Assembly (NCBI GenBank): GCA_001295865.1
Contig: LJHW01000020.1
Coordinates: 1 to 64,000, forward strand
DNA from: a beta proteobacterium AAP65
Lineage (GTDB): Bacteria > Pseudomonadota > Gammaproteobacteria > Burkholderiales > Burkholderiaceae_C
Length of the DNA stretch: 64,000 nt
Direction: 5' to 3'
In this document: piece after piece, positions 23,807 to 33,027 of the stretch
How the letters are laid out: each line of letters opens with the position of its first letter
How positions within the stretch are numbered: position 1 is the stretch's first letter
The notes under the pieces: generated by a model
Seen by the model: only the letters and a program-made list of their open reading frames with translations
What the model was told of the DNA's origin: nothing
Database searches by the model: none
Translations under genes and position numbers: made by a program

Positions 23807-24693
23807 AGCTGCTCGCCCTGGTGGAGCAGGCCGCCGCACGCCTGCAAGAAGCCGGTGTGCACTTCGGCCACGGCACCACCAATGCCTTTGATGAAGCCGC
23901 CTGGCTGGTGCTGTGGCGCCTGGGCCTGCCGCTGGACGCGCTGGACGACGAAGCCGAACGCGACACCAGCGCCGATGAGCAGGCGCAGGTGCAAACGCTG
24001 GTGGAAGAGCGCATCAGCACACGCCGCCCCGCCGCCTACCTGACGGGCGAAGCCTGGCTGCAGGGCGTGCCGTTTTTCGTGGACGAACGCGTGATCATCC
24101 CGCGCTCGCTGATCGCCGAGCCGCTGGCCGAAGGCAGCTTCGACGCCTGGCTGCACCCGCAAACACAGCAGGTGCTGGACCTGTGCACCGGCAACGGCAG
24201 CCTGGCCGTGCTGGCCGCGTTGGCCTGGCCCGAGGTGCAGGTGGCGGCCGCCGACCTCAGCACCGACGCGCTGGCCGTGGCCGCGAAGAACGTGGCCCGC
24301 CACGGCCTGCAAGACCGCATCACGCTGCACCAGGGCGACGGCCTGGCTGCCGTGGCCGGCCGGCGCTTCGACCTGGTGCTGTGCAACCCGCCCTACGTCA
24401 ACAGCGGCTCGATGGCCGCGCTGCCGCCCGAGTACCTGGCCGAACCCGCGCTGGCTCTGGCCGGCGGCAGCGATGGCATGGACTTCATCCGCGGCCTGCT
24501 GGCCGCGCTGCCGCAGCACTTGAACGACGAAGGCGTGCTGGTGCTGGAGATCGGCCACGAACGCCCCTACTTCGAAGCCGCCTTCCCGGCGCTGGAGGTG
24601 GTGTGGCTCAGCACCAGCGCCGGCGACGACCAGGTGCTGCTGATCACCGCCGAGGCCTTGCGCCAACCTGGCGCCCTGCCCGCGAACGCGTAA
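23803..24693 (+). CDS. prmB: Ribosomal protein L3 N5-glutamine methyltransferase PrmB
   Basis: PrmB methylates a glutamine of ribosomal protein L3 using S-adenosylmethionine. The 296-residue product has the cofactor motif D-L-C-T-G-N-G at 126-132 and the catalytic N-P-P-Y at 195-198. The sequence I-P-R-S-L-I-A-E-P at 99-107 is typical of PrmB and distinguishes it from PrmC. The ATG overlaps the dapE stop by 4 bp. It is the last tightly coupled gene of the dap operon. Confidence 0.92.
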   Translation: MKLLALVEQAAARLQEAGVHFGHGTTNAFDEAAWLVLWRLGLPLDALDDEAERDTSADEQAQVQTLVEERISTRRPAAYLTGEAWLQGVPFFVDERVIIPRSLIAEPLAEGSFDAWLHPQTQQVLDLCTGNGSLAVLAALAWPEVQVAAADLSTDALAVAAKNVARHGLQDRITLHQGDGLAAVAGRRFDLVLCNPPYVNSGSMAALPPEYLAEPALALAGGSDGMDFIRGLLAALPQHLNDEGVLVLEIGHERPYFEAAFPALEVVWLSTSAGDDQVLLITAEALRQPGALPANA

Positions 24694-24706
24694 CCCTGAA
24701 CTCCCC

Positions 24707-26728
24707 ATGATCCAGATTTCCCAGGTCACCCTGCGCCGCGGCGTGAAGGTCGTGCTGCAGAACGCCAGCGTGACGCTGCAGCCGCGCGAGAAGGTCGGCC
24801 TCATCGGCCGCAACGGCGCCGGCAAATCCAGCCTCTTCGCGCTGATGACGAACCGGCTGCAGGCCGATGCCGGCGATGTCGACATCCCGCCACGCTGGCG
24901 CGTGGGCGAGGTGGCGCAGGACGTGCCTGAAACCGAAGACGGCGCGACCGACTTCGTGCTGCAAGGCGACATCCCGCTGATGCAGGCCCAAGCCGCTTTG
25001 GCCGCAGCCGAAGCCGCCGACGACGGCCACGCGATGGCCGAAGCCCATCAGGCGCTGGACGAAGCCGGTGCCTTCGACGCCCCGGCGCGCGCGCAGGCGC
25101 TGCTGCTGGGCCTGGGCTTCCGCGGCGACCAGCTCGACGCGCCGGTGAACACCTTCTCGGGCGGCTGGCGCATGCGGCTGCAGCTGGCGCGCGCGCTGAT
25201 GTGCCCATCAGACCTGCTGCTGCTCGACGAACCCACCAACCACCTCGACCTCGACGCGCTGGTGTGGCTGGAAGCCTGGCTCAAGCGCTACGACGGCCTG
25301 ATGATCATCATCAGCCACGACCGCGAGTTCCTCGACGCCATCTGCAACGTCATCGTCCACCTGGAAGACCAGCAGCTCACGCGCTACAGCGGCAACTACA
25401 CGGCCTTTGAAGAGATGCGCGCCGAGCGCCTCAGCCAGGCCGCTGCGGCCTTCGCCAAGCAGCAGGAGCGTGTGGCGCACCTGCAGAAGTTCATCGACCG
25501 CTTCAAGGCCAAGGCCAGCAAGGCCAAGCAGGCGCAGAGTCGCGTGAAGGCGCTGGCCCGCATGGAGAAGCTGGCACCGGTGATGACGGCGGGTGATTTC
25601 CACTTCGAGTTCCGCGAGCCGCTGAGCCTGCCGAACCCGATGCTGGCTTTCGACGGCATCAGCTGCGGATACGCCGGCACGCCCATCGTGCAGAACGTCA
25701 GCCGCAGCGTGCTGGCCGGCCAGCGCATCGGCATCCTGGGCGCCAACGGGCAGGGCAAGTCGACGCTGGTGAAGACGATCGCCGGCGCCATCCCGCTGAT
25801 CAGCGGCAAGACCACCGAGGGCAAAGGCCTGGTGATCGGCTACTTCGCGCAGCAGGAAGTGGACGTGCTGAGCCTGGACGACGGCCCGCTGATGCACATG
25901 GTGCGCCTGGCGCGTGACGTGGGCCCGGCCGCGCGTGAGCAAGAGCTGCGCGATTTTCTCGGCCGCTTCCGCTTCGTCGGCGACATGGTGCAGCAGGCCG
26001 TGGGCAGCCTCTCGGGCGGCGAGAAGGCGCGCCTGGTGCTGGCCATGCTGGTGTGGCAGCGCCCCAACCTGCTGCTGATGGACGAGCCCACCAACCACCT
26101 GGACCTGCAGACACGCGAGGCGCTGTCCATCGCGCTGAACGAGTTCGAAGGCACGGTGATGCTGGTCAGCCACGACCGCGCGCTGTTGCGCGAGACCTGC
26201 GACGAGTTCTGGCTGGTGGCCAAGGGCAAGGTCGAGCCTTTCGATGGCGACCTGGACGACTACCAGAAGTGGCTGCTCGATGTCTCGCGCGCTGCGGCAC
26301 GCGGCCAGCCCATCCCCGACCCGCCGCGCGGCAACAGCGTGGTCGAGGCGCCAGCGCCTGCTGCCAAGGCCAAAGCCGCCGCACCGGCGCCAGCAGCCGG
26401 CAAACCGTCCGCGCCCACGCCGAGCAAAGCACCTTCATCGCCGCCCCCTGCCAGCCGCGAAGACCGCGACAAAGCCAAGCAAGCCCGCATCAAGCAGGCC
26501 GAGGCCACGCGCCCGCTGCGCAACGAACTGGCCGGCATCGACATGCGCCTGGCCAAGCTGGGAGCCGAGAAAACCTCGCTGGAAACCGAACTCTCGCGCC
26601 CCGACGCCAGCGCCGAGGCCTACGCCGACCTTGGCCGCCGCCTGGCCCACGCCAGCGCCGAGATGGCGATGCTGGAAGAGCGCTGGATCGAGTTGCAGAC
26701 GAAGCTGGAAGCGCTGCAGGCCGACTGA
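24707..26728 (+). CDS. ABC-F family ATPase (YheS-like)
   Basis: The 673-residue product has two ABC domains in one chain and no membrane part, as in ABC-F proteins that act on ribosomes. Walker A sequences are G-R-N-G-A-G-K-S-S at 34-42 and G-A-N-G-Q-G-K-S-T near 346. Two signature motifs (F-S-G-G-W, L-S-G-G-E) and a linker of about 80 residues lie between or around them. After an Ala/Pro-rich stretch (about 545-590) the C-terminus forms a coiled coil. This layout fits YheS rather than EttA. It follows prmB by 13 bp. Confidence 0.9.
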   Translation: MIQISQVTLRRGVKVVLQNASVTLQPREKVGLIGRNGAGKSSLFALMTNRLQADAGDVDIPPRWRVGEVAQDVPETEDGATDFVLQGDIPLMQAQAALAAAEAADDGHAMAEAHQALDEAGAFDAPARAQALLLGLGFRGDQLDAPVNTFSGGWRMRLQLARALMCPSDLLLLDEPTNHLDLDALVWLEAWLKRYDGLMIIISHDREFLDAICNVIVHLEDQQLTRYSGNYTAFEEMRAERLSQAAAAFAKQQERVAHLQKFIDRFKAKASKAKQAQSRVKALARMEKLAPVMTAGDFHFEFREPLSLPNPMLAFDGISCGYAGTPIVQNVSRSVLAGQRIGILGANGQGKSTLVKTIAGAIPLISGKTTEGKGLVIGYFAQQEVDVLSLDDGPLMHMVRLARDVGPAAREQELRDFLGRFRFVGDMVQQAVGSLSGGEKARLVLAMLVWQRPNLLLMDEPTNHLDLQTREALSIALNEFEGTVMLVSHDRALLRETCDEFWLVAKGKVEPFDGDLDDYQKWLLDVSRAAARGQPIPDPPRGNSVVEAPAPAAKAKAAAPAPAAGKPSAPTPSKAPSSPPPASREDRDKAKQARIKQAEATRPLRNELAGIDMRLAKLGAEKTSLETELSRPDASAEAYADLGRRLAHASAEMAMLEERWIELQTKLEALQAD

Positions 26729-26806
26729 AAGCCCAGCGGGCTGCTGCGGCGGCCAGTCCCGATTTGCAAGGCTCACCCCAAGCCGCCCCCCCCGGGCGTC
26801 AAATAT

Positions 26807-26836
26807 ATTGCGCGCAATTCAATTGCACGCTACATT
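26807..26836 (+). promoter_or_regulatory. ohrR promoter with overlapping OhrR operator palindromes
   Basis: A -35 hexamer TTGCGC (26808-26813) and a -10 hexamer TACATT (26831-26836) are separated by exactly 17 bp. Two perfect palindromes occupy this promoter: ATTGCGCGCAAT at 26807-26818 and GCAATTCAATTGC at 26814-26826. The second resembles the OhrR operator consensus with AATT half-sites. OhrR bound there would block RNA polymerase. The -10 ends 7 nt before the ohrR ATG, so the mRNA may be nearly leaderless. Confidence 0.72.
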
Positions 26837-26843
26837 ACAGCCC

Positions 26844-27323
26844 ATGCCGCGCTCCAAAGCCCCCAGCCCCACCGCCAACCCCGCCTGGCTCGCGCTGGAC
26901 CACCAGCTTTGCTTCGCGCTGTATTCGGCCTCGCTGGCCATGACCAAGCTCTACAAGCCCCTGCTCGACCCGCTGGGCCTGACCTACCCGCAGTACTTGG
27001 TGATGCTGGTGCTGTGGGAAGGCGACGGCCTCACCGTCGGCGCCGTGGGCGAACGGCTGGCGCTGGACTCGGGCACGCTCACCCCGCTGCTCAAGCGCCT
27101 GGAATCTGCCGGCTTCGTGCAGCGCCTGCGCGATGCCGCCGACGAGCGCCGCGTGCTGCTGCAACTCACTCCCGCCGGCCGAGCGCTGAAAGAACGCGCC
27201 GTGGCCGTGCCGCCGCAGGTGGCGCAGGCCTCGGGCTGCACCCTGGGCGAACTCTCTGCACTCACAGCGCGGCTGCACGCCTTGCGCGAAGAACTCACCG
27301 CGTCCCTCCCGCGCGCCGCCTGA
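26844..27323 (+). CDS. ohrR: MarR-family organic-hydroperoxide sensor OhrR
   Basis: OhrR is a dimeric repressor inactivated when organic peroxides oxidise one N-terminal cysteine. The 159-residue product has that reactive Cys23 in L-D-H-Q-L-C-F-A-L-Y-S. A winged helix follows (L-T-Y-P-Q-Y-L-V-M-L-V-L-W, then D-S-G-T-L-T-P-L-L-K-R-L-E and D-E-R-R-V in the wing). The ohr gene follows 42 bp downstream, and an operator-like palindrome lies in its own promoter, indicating self-regulation. In-frame starts further upstream lie in the ABC-F gene. Confidence 0.94.
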   Translation: MPRSKAPSPTANPAWLALDHQLCFALYSASLAMTKLYKPLLDPLGLTYPQYLVMLVLWEGDGLTVGAVGERLALDSGTLTPLLKRLESAGFVQRLRDAADERRVLLQLTPAGRALKERAVAVPPQVAQASGCTLGELSALTARLHALREELTASLPRAA

Positions 27324-27365
27324 ACCGGCCCGCGCTTCTCACCAACCTGCCCTGAAGGAAACACC

Positions 27366-27800
27366 ATGGCCATCGACAAAGCCCTCTACACCGCCACCGC
27401 CACCAGCACCGGCGGCCGCGCCGGCACCACCGCCAGCAACGACGGCCGCCTGAAGTCGCAGCTGTCCACACCCAAGGCGCTGGGCGGCGACGACGGCCCC
27501 GGCACCAACCCCGAGCAGTTGTTCGCCGCCGGCTACTCGGCCTGCTTCATCGGCGCGATGAAGGCCGTGGCCGCGCGCCAGAAGATCAGCCTGCCGGCCG
27601 AAGTGAGCATCACCGCCGACGTGGCCATCGGCCCGATGACGGGCAAGGAAGGCGCCTTCAGCATCGGCGTCGCCATGGCCGTCAGCATCCCCGGCATGGA
27701 CAAGGCCGCGGCGGAAGCCCTGGTGGCCACCGCGCACCAGGTCTGCCCCTACAGCAACGCCACGCGCGGCAACATCGACGTGACGCTCACGGTGGTCTGA
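27366..27800 (+). CDS. ohr: Organic hydroperoxide resistance peroxiredoxin Ohr
   Basis: Ohr reduces organic hydroperoxides with two cysteines. The 144-residue product carries both: Cys60 in A-A-G-Y-S-A-C-F and Cys127 in H-Q-V-C-P-Y-S-N-A. It has the expected length for the family. An AAGGAA ribosome-binding site precedes the ATG. It is cotranscribed with or directly downstream of its repressor gene, and converges on the asparaginase gene with a 14 bp gap. Confidence 0.97.
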   Translation: MAIDKALYTATATSTGGRAGTTASNDGRLKSQLSTPKALGGDDGPGTNPEQLFAAGYSACFIGAMKAVAARQKISLPAEVSITADVAIGPMTGKEGAFSIGVAMAVSIPGMDKAAAEALVATAHQVCPYSNATRGNIDVTLTVV

Positions 27801-27814
27801 GGCCCAGGCCTCAC

Positions 27815-28768
27815 TCAGTCCGCCAACACCAGCAGGTCCAGCATCAGCTCGATGCGGGCCTGCACTGGCGTCAGCAGGCCGGCGCTCGGCAGCTCGTCGG
27901 GCGCCCCACCCACCACGCCGCCGAGTGGGCAGCGTGAAGCGCGCAGCACGCGCACACCCTGTGCCATGGCACGCTGGGCGGCGGCCTTGACGGCCGCGTG
28001 CACGCTGCCATTGCCCGTGCCCGCCACCACCAGGCCGCGGCTGCCGGCAGCCACCAGGGCATCGATCACACGGCCATCGGCCAGAGCATGGCTGGTGACG
28101 ATGTCCACCAGTGGCCAGGGCTGGCCGGCGAGCACATCGGCCCAACCCGCCGCGGCTGCATGCGGCTTCGCTTCGGCCCACGGGCGCAACACGCGCAGCT
28201 GGCCGTCTTCCAACAACGCCACCGGGCCCGCATCGCCCGCGCTGAAGGCCTCCACGCGGTAGCCGTGCACCTTGCGCAGGTCGGCCGCGCCGAACACCAC
28301 ACCGCCCAGCACCGCCAGCACCCCGTGCACGCCCGGCGCGCCGGCCACGTTCACCGCATCGAAGAGGTTCTGCGGCCCGTCGGGCGACAGCGCCGTGGCC
28401 GGGCGCATCGCGGCCGTCAGCACCAGCGGCTTGGTGGGCGCCAGCAGGCGGTGCAACAAGTACGCCGTTTCCTCCAGCGTGTCGGTGCCGTGCGTCACCA
28501 CCACACCCGCCACCTCGGGCCGCGCCAGGTGTTCGGCGCAGCGCACGGCCAGCCGCGCCCAGGTGGCGCCGTCCATGTTGCTGCTGTCGATCTGGGCGAT
28601 GCTCTCGGCTTCCAGCGGCCGGCCCTGCAGCGCCGGCACAGCGGCCACCAAGGCCTCGGCTCCCAGGGCGCCGGCGGTGTAGCCCGTGTGTTGCGTGGCG
28701 CTGGCGGCGGTGCCGGCGATGGTGCCGCCGGTGCCCAGGATGACGATCACACCCGCAGTGCTTGGCAT
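27815..28768 (-). CDS. Asparaginase
   Basis: The 317-residue enzyme hydrolyses asparagine to aspartate and ammonia. It carries both active-site signatures: G-T-G-G-T-I-A-G with Thr16, and [11 protein letters not shown] with Thr96 and Asp97. There is no signal peptide, so it should be cytoplasmic even though the sequence pattern is that of the bacterial-type family in general. It is divergent from lexA across 75 bp. The LexA box in that gap begins 12 bp from its start codon and could affect it too. Confidence 0.9.
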   Translation of the reverse strand: MPSTAGVIVILGTGGTIAGTAASATQHTGYTAGALGAEALVAAVPALQGRPLEAESIAQIDSSNMDGATWARLAVRCAEHLARPEVAGVVVTHGTDTLEETAYLLHRLLAPTKPLVLTAAMRPATALSPDGPQNLFDAVNVAGAPGVHGVLAVLGGVVFGAADLRKVHGYRVEAFSAGDAGPVALLEDGQLRVLRPWAEAKPHAAAAGWADVLAGQPWPLVDIVTSHALADGRVIDALVAAGSRGLVVAGTGNGSVHAAVKAAAQRAMAQGVRVLRASRCPLGGVVGGAPDELPSAGLLTPVQARIELMLDLLVLAD

Positions 28769-28779
28769 GGGAGAGCTTT

Positions 28780-28795
28780 CTGGATAAAAATACAG
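28780..28795 (+). promoter_or_regulatory. LexA (SOS) box upstream of lexA
   Basis: CTGG-N8-ACAG with an A/T-rich centre matches the proteobacterial LexA operator CTGT-N8-ACAG at all but one base. It lies 49 bp before the lexA ATG. The position implies autoregulation of lexA. Confidence 0.82.
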
Positions 28796-28843
28796 GCACT
28801 GGACGGAATGCCAGTGGCCGCCAAACTACGGAAGTCTCAGCCG

Positions 28844-29536
28844 ATGATCGATGACAGCCCCAAGCTCACCGCCCGCCAGCAACAAGTGCTCGACCTGGTG
28901 CAGAGCGCCATCGAACGCACCGGCGCCCCGCCCACGCGGGCCGAGATCGCGGCCGAGTTGGGCTTCAAGTCGGCCAACGCCGCCGAAGAGCACCTGCAGG
29001 CCCTGGCGCGCAAGGGCGTCATCGAGCTGGTGGGTGGCACCTCGCGCGGCATCAGGCTGAAGTCTGACACGCTGCGTGCGCTGAACGAGGCGCGCCTGGC
29101 GCCCTTCGGCAAGCAGTACATGCTGCCACTGCCGCACCTGGCGCAGCTCACGCTGCCGCTGGTGGGCCGCGTGGCGGCAGGCAGCCCCATCCTCGCGCAA
29201 GAGCACGTCGACCAGACCTACCTGATGGAAGCCTCGATGTGGGCGCGCCGCCCCGACTACCTGCTGAAGGTGCGCGGCATGAGCATGCGCGACGCCGGCA
29301 TCATGGACGGCGACCTGCTCGCCGTGCAGAAGGCGAAGGACGCCAAGAACGGCCAGATCGTCGTGGCCCGCCTGGGCGACGACGTGACGGTCAAGCGCCT
29401 GCGCCGCACCAGCAAGGGCATCGAGCTGCTGCCCGAGAACCCCGATTTCCAAACCATCCACGTGCCGCTGGATGCCGCTGATTTCGAGCTGGAAGGCATT
29501 GCCGTCGGGCTCATCCGCAACACCATGCTCATGTGA
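28844..29536 (+). CDS. lexA: SOS repressor LexA
   Basis: LexA represses DNA-damage genes and cleaves itself when RecA is active. The 230-residue product has an N-terminal winged helix-turn-helix (1-70). The Ala112-Gly113 cleavage site lies in R-V-A-A-G-S-P, and the catalytic pair is Ser147 (R-G-M-S-M) and Lys184. Length is slightly above E. coli LexA through a longer linker. The ATG at 28844 is preferred because [12 protein letters not shown] is the common start; an in-frame ATG at 28808 is possible. Confidence 0.97.
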   Translation: MIDDSPKLTARQQQVLDLVQSAIERTGAPPTRAEIAAELGFKSANAAEEHLQALARKGVIELVGGTSRGIRLKSDTLRALNEARLAPFGKQYMLPLPHLAQLTLPLVGRVAAGSPILAQEHVDQTYLMEASMWARRPDYLLKVRGMSMRDAGIMDGDLLAVQKAKDAKNGQIVVARLGDDVTVKRLRRTSKGIELLPENPDFQTIHVPLDAADFELEGIAVGLIRNTMLM

Positions 29537-29898
29537 TGGACGCCGCTCACGCCTTGACCCCGGGTCCGTCGCGGGCCCACCAGCCGGGGCGTCCGCCCAA
29601 GGCCATCCCGCCGCGCAAGGCCCGGCACGCGGCCGAATGCGAGCGGCTGGAGCAACTGCCCAACATCGGCCCCTCCATCGCCGGTGATCTGCGCAGCCTG
29701 GGCATCGTGCACCCGCAAGAACTGGCAGGCCGCGACCCGCATGCGCTCTACGTGGGGTTGTGCGAGAAGACCGGCAAGCGCCAAGACCCCTGCGTGCTCG
29801 ACACCTTCATGGCCGCCACGGCCTTCATGGCTGGCGCAGAAGCACGGCCCTGGTGGGACTACACCGCCGAGCGCAAGGCGCGCTACGGCGTGTTCTGA
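29536..29898 (+). CDS. Helix-hairpin-helix protein (Cdd1-like)
   Basis: The 120-residue product has a basic, proline-rich N-terminus. A helix-hairpin-helix core follows, L-P-N-I-G-P-S-I-A-G-D-L-R-S-L-G-I near residues 43-59, then Y-V-G-L-C-E-K-T-G-K-R-Q-D-P-C-V-L-D-T. This matches the small Cdd1 (pathogenicity-locus) family, of unknown function; HhH motifs typically bind DNA. The ATG shares one base with the lexA stop (TGATG), so translation is probably coupled and expression SOS-controlled. A GTG one codon earlier is also in frame. Confidence 0.8.
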   Translation: MDAAHALTPGPSRAHQPGRPPKAIPPRKARHAAECERLEQLPNIGPSIAGDLRSLGIVHPQELAGRDPHALYVGLCEKTGKRQDPCVLDTFMAATAFMAGAEARPWWDYTAERKARYGVF

Positions 29899-29943
29899 AG
29901 CCCAGAGCGGCGCGCCGCCCTGGCGCGGCCCCTCACCGGCCCC

Positions 29944-32403
29944 TCACGGCCCGGCTGGCACCACCACCAGCACCTCGGCAGCTTCGCCCGGCCGCGGCCA
30001 CAGCGGCACGTACCGCACCGCCACCCAGGGCTTCAGGAAGCTGCGGTAGGCGCCTGAGAACACGTTGCCGCTCTGCCCGGTGGAGCTCATCACGCGCGAC
30101 TGCTGCGGGTCGCCCAGGTCGTACAGCGCACGCAGGCTGGGGCCGTGGTCGCTGTGGAAGAGGTCGCCGGTCAGCTTGTCGGCCCGCAGGTTCACGCGCG
30201 AGACGTTCACCGTGTGCGTGTCGCCGCCCACGGGCGCGCGCAGTTCGAAGAGCATGTGCAGCACCGGCACGCGGCTGAAGGGCCGGTGCTCGCCACGCGC
30301 CTGGTGCGCGTCGCCCCAGCGCCACTTCGCAGGGTCGGCGCCGAAGCGCTGTTGCAGTTCTTCCAGCGCACGCGTGAGCGCCAATCCAGCCTGGTCGGTG
30401 CAGTTTTCAGCCAGCGGGGTGTCGCGCTGGTCGCACCAGGCGGCGTCGTCGGCCTTCAGCACACGCTCCAGCGCGTCCTGGAAGTTGCGACCTGCCATCG
30501 ACTTGCGCCACAGGTCCTCGCTCACATCGTCGGCAAACACAGCACGGGCCAGTTGCCGTTGCCAGGCCCAGTAGATGAGCGGCGCGGCGCGCTCGGCGGC
30601 CATGCGGCCATCGAAATCCTTCAGCAGCGCCTGCGCGGCCGGGGCCAGCGGGTGCACCGACTTGGCCTTCAAGGCCCAGGGCAGCAGCGGCGCCACGGCG
30701 AGCGACATTTCATCAGCCTGCAAAGCCGCCAGGTCGTCCAGGCTGTGTTTGGGCTTGGCGCCCAGCACCTGCTCGATGCGCTGCTGCCGGTAGGGCAGCG
30801 CCCATTCGCTGGTGAGGTAGTGCGGGTAGTCGGCCGGCACGATGCGCTGGTTGGCCGTGGCGATCCAGCCCCGCGGCGGGTCGAACTCGCGGGGTGTTTC
30901 ATCGGCCGGCACCCAGCCGGTCCAGTCGTACTTCGCTTCCCAGCCGGGCGCGGGCGCCAGGCCTCGCAGATCGTTGTCAGCCCGGCGCAGCGGCACGCGG
31001 CCCGGCGCCACCAGGGCGATGCGGCCGGCCGTGTCGGCCACCACCATGCTCTGCATCGGCGCCACCCAGCCCCGCGCGGCGGCCACGAAGGCGGCCACCG
31101 AGTCGGCGCGCTGCATCGCAAAAGCCGGCGTGACCGGGTCGCTGTCGGTGTCCAGCGCCGTCCAGCGCAAGGCCAGCACGTGCGTGGGGCGCTCGGCCGG
31201 GCCCAGCACATCGTCGGCATTGCCGGCATCGCTGATCACGGGGCCGTGACGACTGCGCCGCACCGTCATCGCCACGTCGGGCCGGCCTTTGACCTGGATG
31301 ATCTCGGTGGCGGTCTCGAACACCGCCCAGCCCTCGGGGGTGCGGTAGCGGTTCGGGTCCTGCGGATCGAGCTGCTCCAGGAAGAGATCTTGAACATCGG
31401 GCGCGGTGTTCGTGAAGCCCCAGGCGATGTGCGCGTTCTGCCCCAGCACCACGCCGGGGATGCCCGGCAGCGTGGCGCCCGCCACCTTCAGCGCTGCGGC
31501 ACCGTTCGAGCCCGGCGCTTCCAAACGCGCGAAGTACCACAGCGCCGGCGTGCTCAACTTCAGGTGCGGGTCGTTGGCCAACAGCGGCCGGCCCGTGGTG
31601 GTGTGGCTGCCGGCCAGCACCCAGTTGTTGCTGCCCACACCCTCGATGCCGCTTTCGGGTGCGACGTCGGGCAGCCGGCCCCAGGCGGTGACCGTGGTCT
31701 TCTGCCCATCCAGCCCCAGGCCGCGGTACAGCGCCGAGAAGTCGAGCGTGCGCAGCGGCTGCTCACCCGGGTAGGGCGGCAGCAGCTGGTGCACACGTGC
31801 CACCGGCATCTGCAGCGCCAGGCGCAAGCGCAGCAGCTCGGTGGCCCAGTTGCCGCCCAGGTCCCAGGCCATCATCGTGGCCCAGCCCAGGCTGTCGACA
31901 GGGGTCCAGGGCTCGGGCTGCACACCCAGGATCAGGAACTCGGGCGGCCGCGCCCGCAGGCCATCGCCGATGACGGCGTTGATGCCGTCGGCATAGGCCT
32001 GCAGCGCGAGCCGGCTGGCTTCGGGCAGGCGCTGCCATTGCTGCTGCGCGGCGCGGCGCACGCCCAGGGCACGCAGAAAACGGTCGGTTTCCAGCGCGCT
32101 GGGGCCGAACACCTCGGCCAGCCTGCCGGCGGCGATGCGGCGGTGCGTCTCCAGCTGCCACAGGCGGTCTTGCGCATGGGCCACGCCCAGGCCATACCAG
32201 GCATCGCGCTCGTTCGCGGCGCGGATGTTCGGTATGCCCTGCGCATCGCGCTCGATGCGCAGTTCCGCCTGCACGCCCGGCAGGGCCAGCCGGCCAACCG
32301 TCACCGGCAGGCTGCGGCTGGCGTAGATCGCCAGCGCGGCCAGCGCCAGCACCAACACCACCAGCAGGGCCCACGCCCCGCGCTTGAACCAGGTTGTCAC
32401 CAC
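29944..32403 (-). CDS. Penicillin acylase family protein
   Basis: This is an N-terminal-nucleophile hydrolase of 819 residues with a membrane-anchor or signal helix at about 9-28. The precursor is expected to be cut before Ser258 (G-V-G-S-N-N-W), which then serves as the nucleophile. A small alpha chain (to 257) and a large beta chain (258-819) match the family's usual plan. Members cleave amides such as penicillins or acyl-homoserine lactones; the substrate cannot be told from sequence. It acts outside the cytoplasm. It converges on the Cdd1-like gene with 45 bp between. Confidence 0.9.
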   Translation of the reverse strand: MVTTWFKRGAWALLVVLVLALAALAIYASRSLPVTVGRLALPGVQAELRIERDAQGIPNIRAANERDAWYGLGVAHAQDRLWQLETHRRIAAGRLAEVFGPSALETDRFLRALGVRRAAQQQWQRLPEASRLALQAYADGINAVIGDGLRARPPEFLILGVQPEPWTPVDSLGWATMMAWDLGGNWATELLRLRLALQMPVARVHQLLPPYPGEQPLRTLDFSALYRGLGLDGQKTTVTAWGRLPDVAPESGIEGVGSNNWVLAGSHTTTGRPLLANDPHLKLSTPALWYFARLEAPGSNGAAALKVAGATLPGIPGVVLGQNAHIAWGFTNTAPDVQDLFLEQLDPQDPNRYRTPEGWAVFETATEIIQVKGRPDVAMTVRRSRHGPVISDAGNADDVLGPAERPTHVLALRWTALDTDSDPVTPAFAMQRADSVAAFVAAARGWVAPMQSMVVADTAGRIALVAPGRVPLRRADNDLRGLAPAPGWEAKYDWTGWVPADETPREFDPPRGWIATANQRIVPADYPHYLTSEWALPYRQQRIEQVLGAKPKHSLDDLAALQADEMSLAVAPLLPWALKAKSVHPLAPAAQALLKDFDGRMAAERAAPLIYWAWQRQLARAVFADDVSEDLWRKSMAGRNFQDALERVLKADDAAWCDQRDTPLAENCTDQAGLALTRALEELQQRFGADPAKWRWGDAHQARGEHRPFSRVPVLHMLFELRAPVGGDTHTVNVSRVNLRADKLTGDLFHSDHGPSLRALYDLGDPQQSRVMSSTGQSGNVFSGAYRSFLKPWVAVRYVPLWPRPGEAAEVLVVVPAGP

Positions 32404-32584
32404 GCGCCATCTCGCTGAAGTCAGGGCGGCAAGGCTAACCGGGCGCGTGCCGGGTGCCCGTCCGCAGCAACCCGGCCGGCGGCGAACTGGCCCGCCTTGG
32501 CCCGCTTCTTCCGCCCATCAGCACAGGCCGCCCTGCGCGAGCATCGCTCTCAGGTTGCAGCCCTCTGCGGCCGATAAAACCACC

Positions 32585-33013
32585 ATGCACAGAGCCCTCG
32601 CCCCCTTGTCCCGCTGGAGCCGCCGCAGCACGACGCTGGCCGACCCCAGCAGCCTGCGCGTGGAAGTCTGCCCGCCCTCGCTGCGCCACGCGCCCGAGGG
32701 CAACGCCTGGCAGCGCCTGATGTTCTGGCTGATGGCGCCGGCCCCGCACGAAGCGGCCCCGCCCGTCAACCGCCTGCCCGGCGTGCGGCTGGAGTTCCTG
32801 GCCACGCTGTCCGACATCGACAGCGAAGAAGCCGACGACCTGCGCCACCGCATCCACGACGCGCGTTCGCTGCGCGAGCTGTGGCACACGCGGGCCGATG
32901 TTTACCGCCTGGTCGGCGTGAGCCACAGCCAGGCCGAAGCCGAAGCCCGCGTGGACCTGTTGAACCGTCATTTCCCCACGCGCGCACCCCGCTCGCAGTT
33001 CGCGCCGCTCTGA
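32585..33013 (+). CDS. Conserved hypothetical protein (142 aa)
   Basis: The 142-residue soluble product has no signal peptide. A helical C-terminal half contains L-S-D-I-D-S-E-E-A-D-D-L-R-H-R-I-H-D-A-R-S-L-R-E-L-W-H and later S-H-S-Q-A-E-A-E-A-R-V-D-L-L-N-R-H. I know of no function. A GATAAA hexamer ends 6 nt before the ATG, suggesting a leaderless transcript. The next gene follows 14 bp downstream in the same direction. Confidence 0.65.
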   Translation: MHRALAPLSRWSRRSTTLADPSSLRVEVCPPSLRHAPEGNAWQRLMFWLMAPAPHEAAPPVNRLPGVRLEFLATLSDIDSEEADDLRHRIHDARSLRELWHTRADVYRLVGVSHSQAEAEARVDLLNRHFPTRAPRSQFAPL

Positions 33014-33027
33014 GCCCGGCCACCCCC

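Noticed and set aside
28808..28843. Upstream ATG of lexA
   Set aside because: It adds 12 residues not usual for LexA; the start at 28844 matches the common N-terminus. It cannot be fully excluded.
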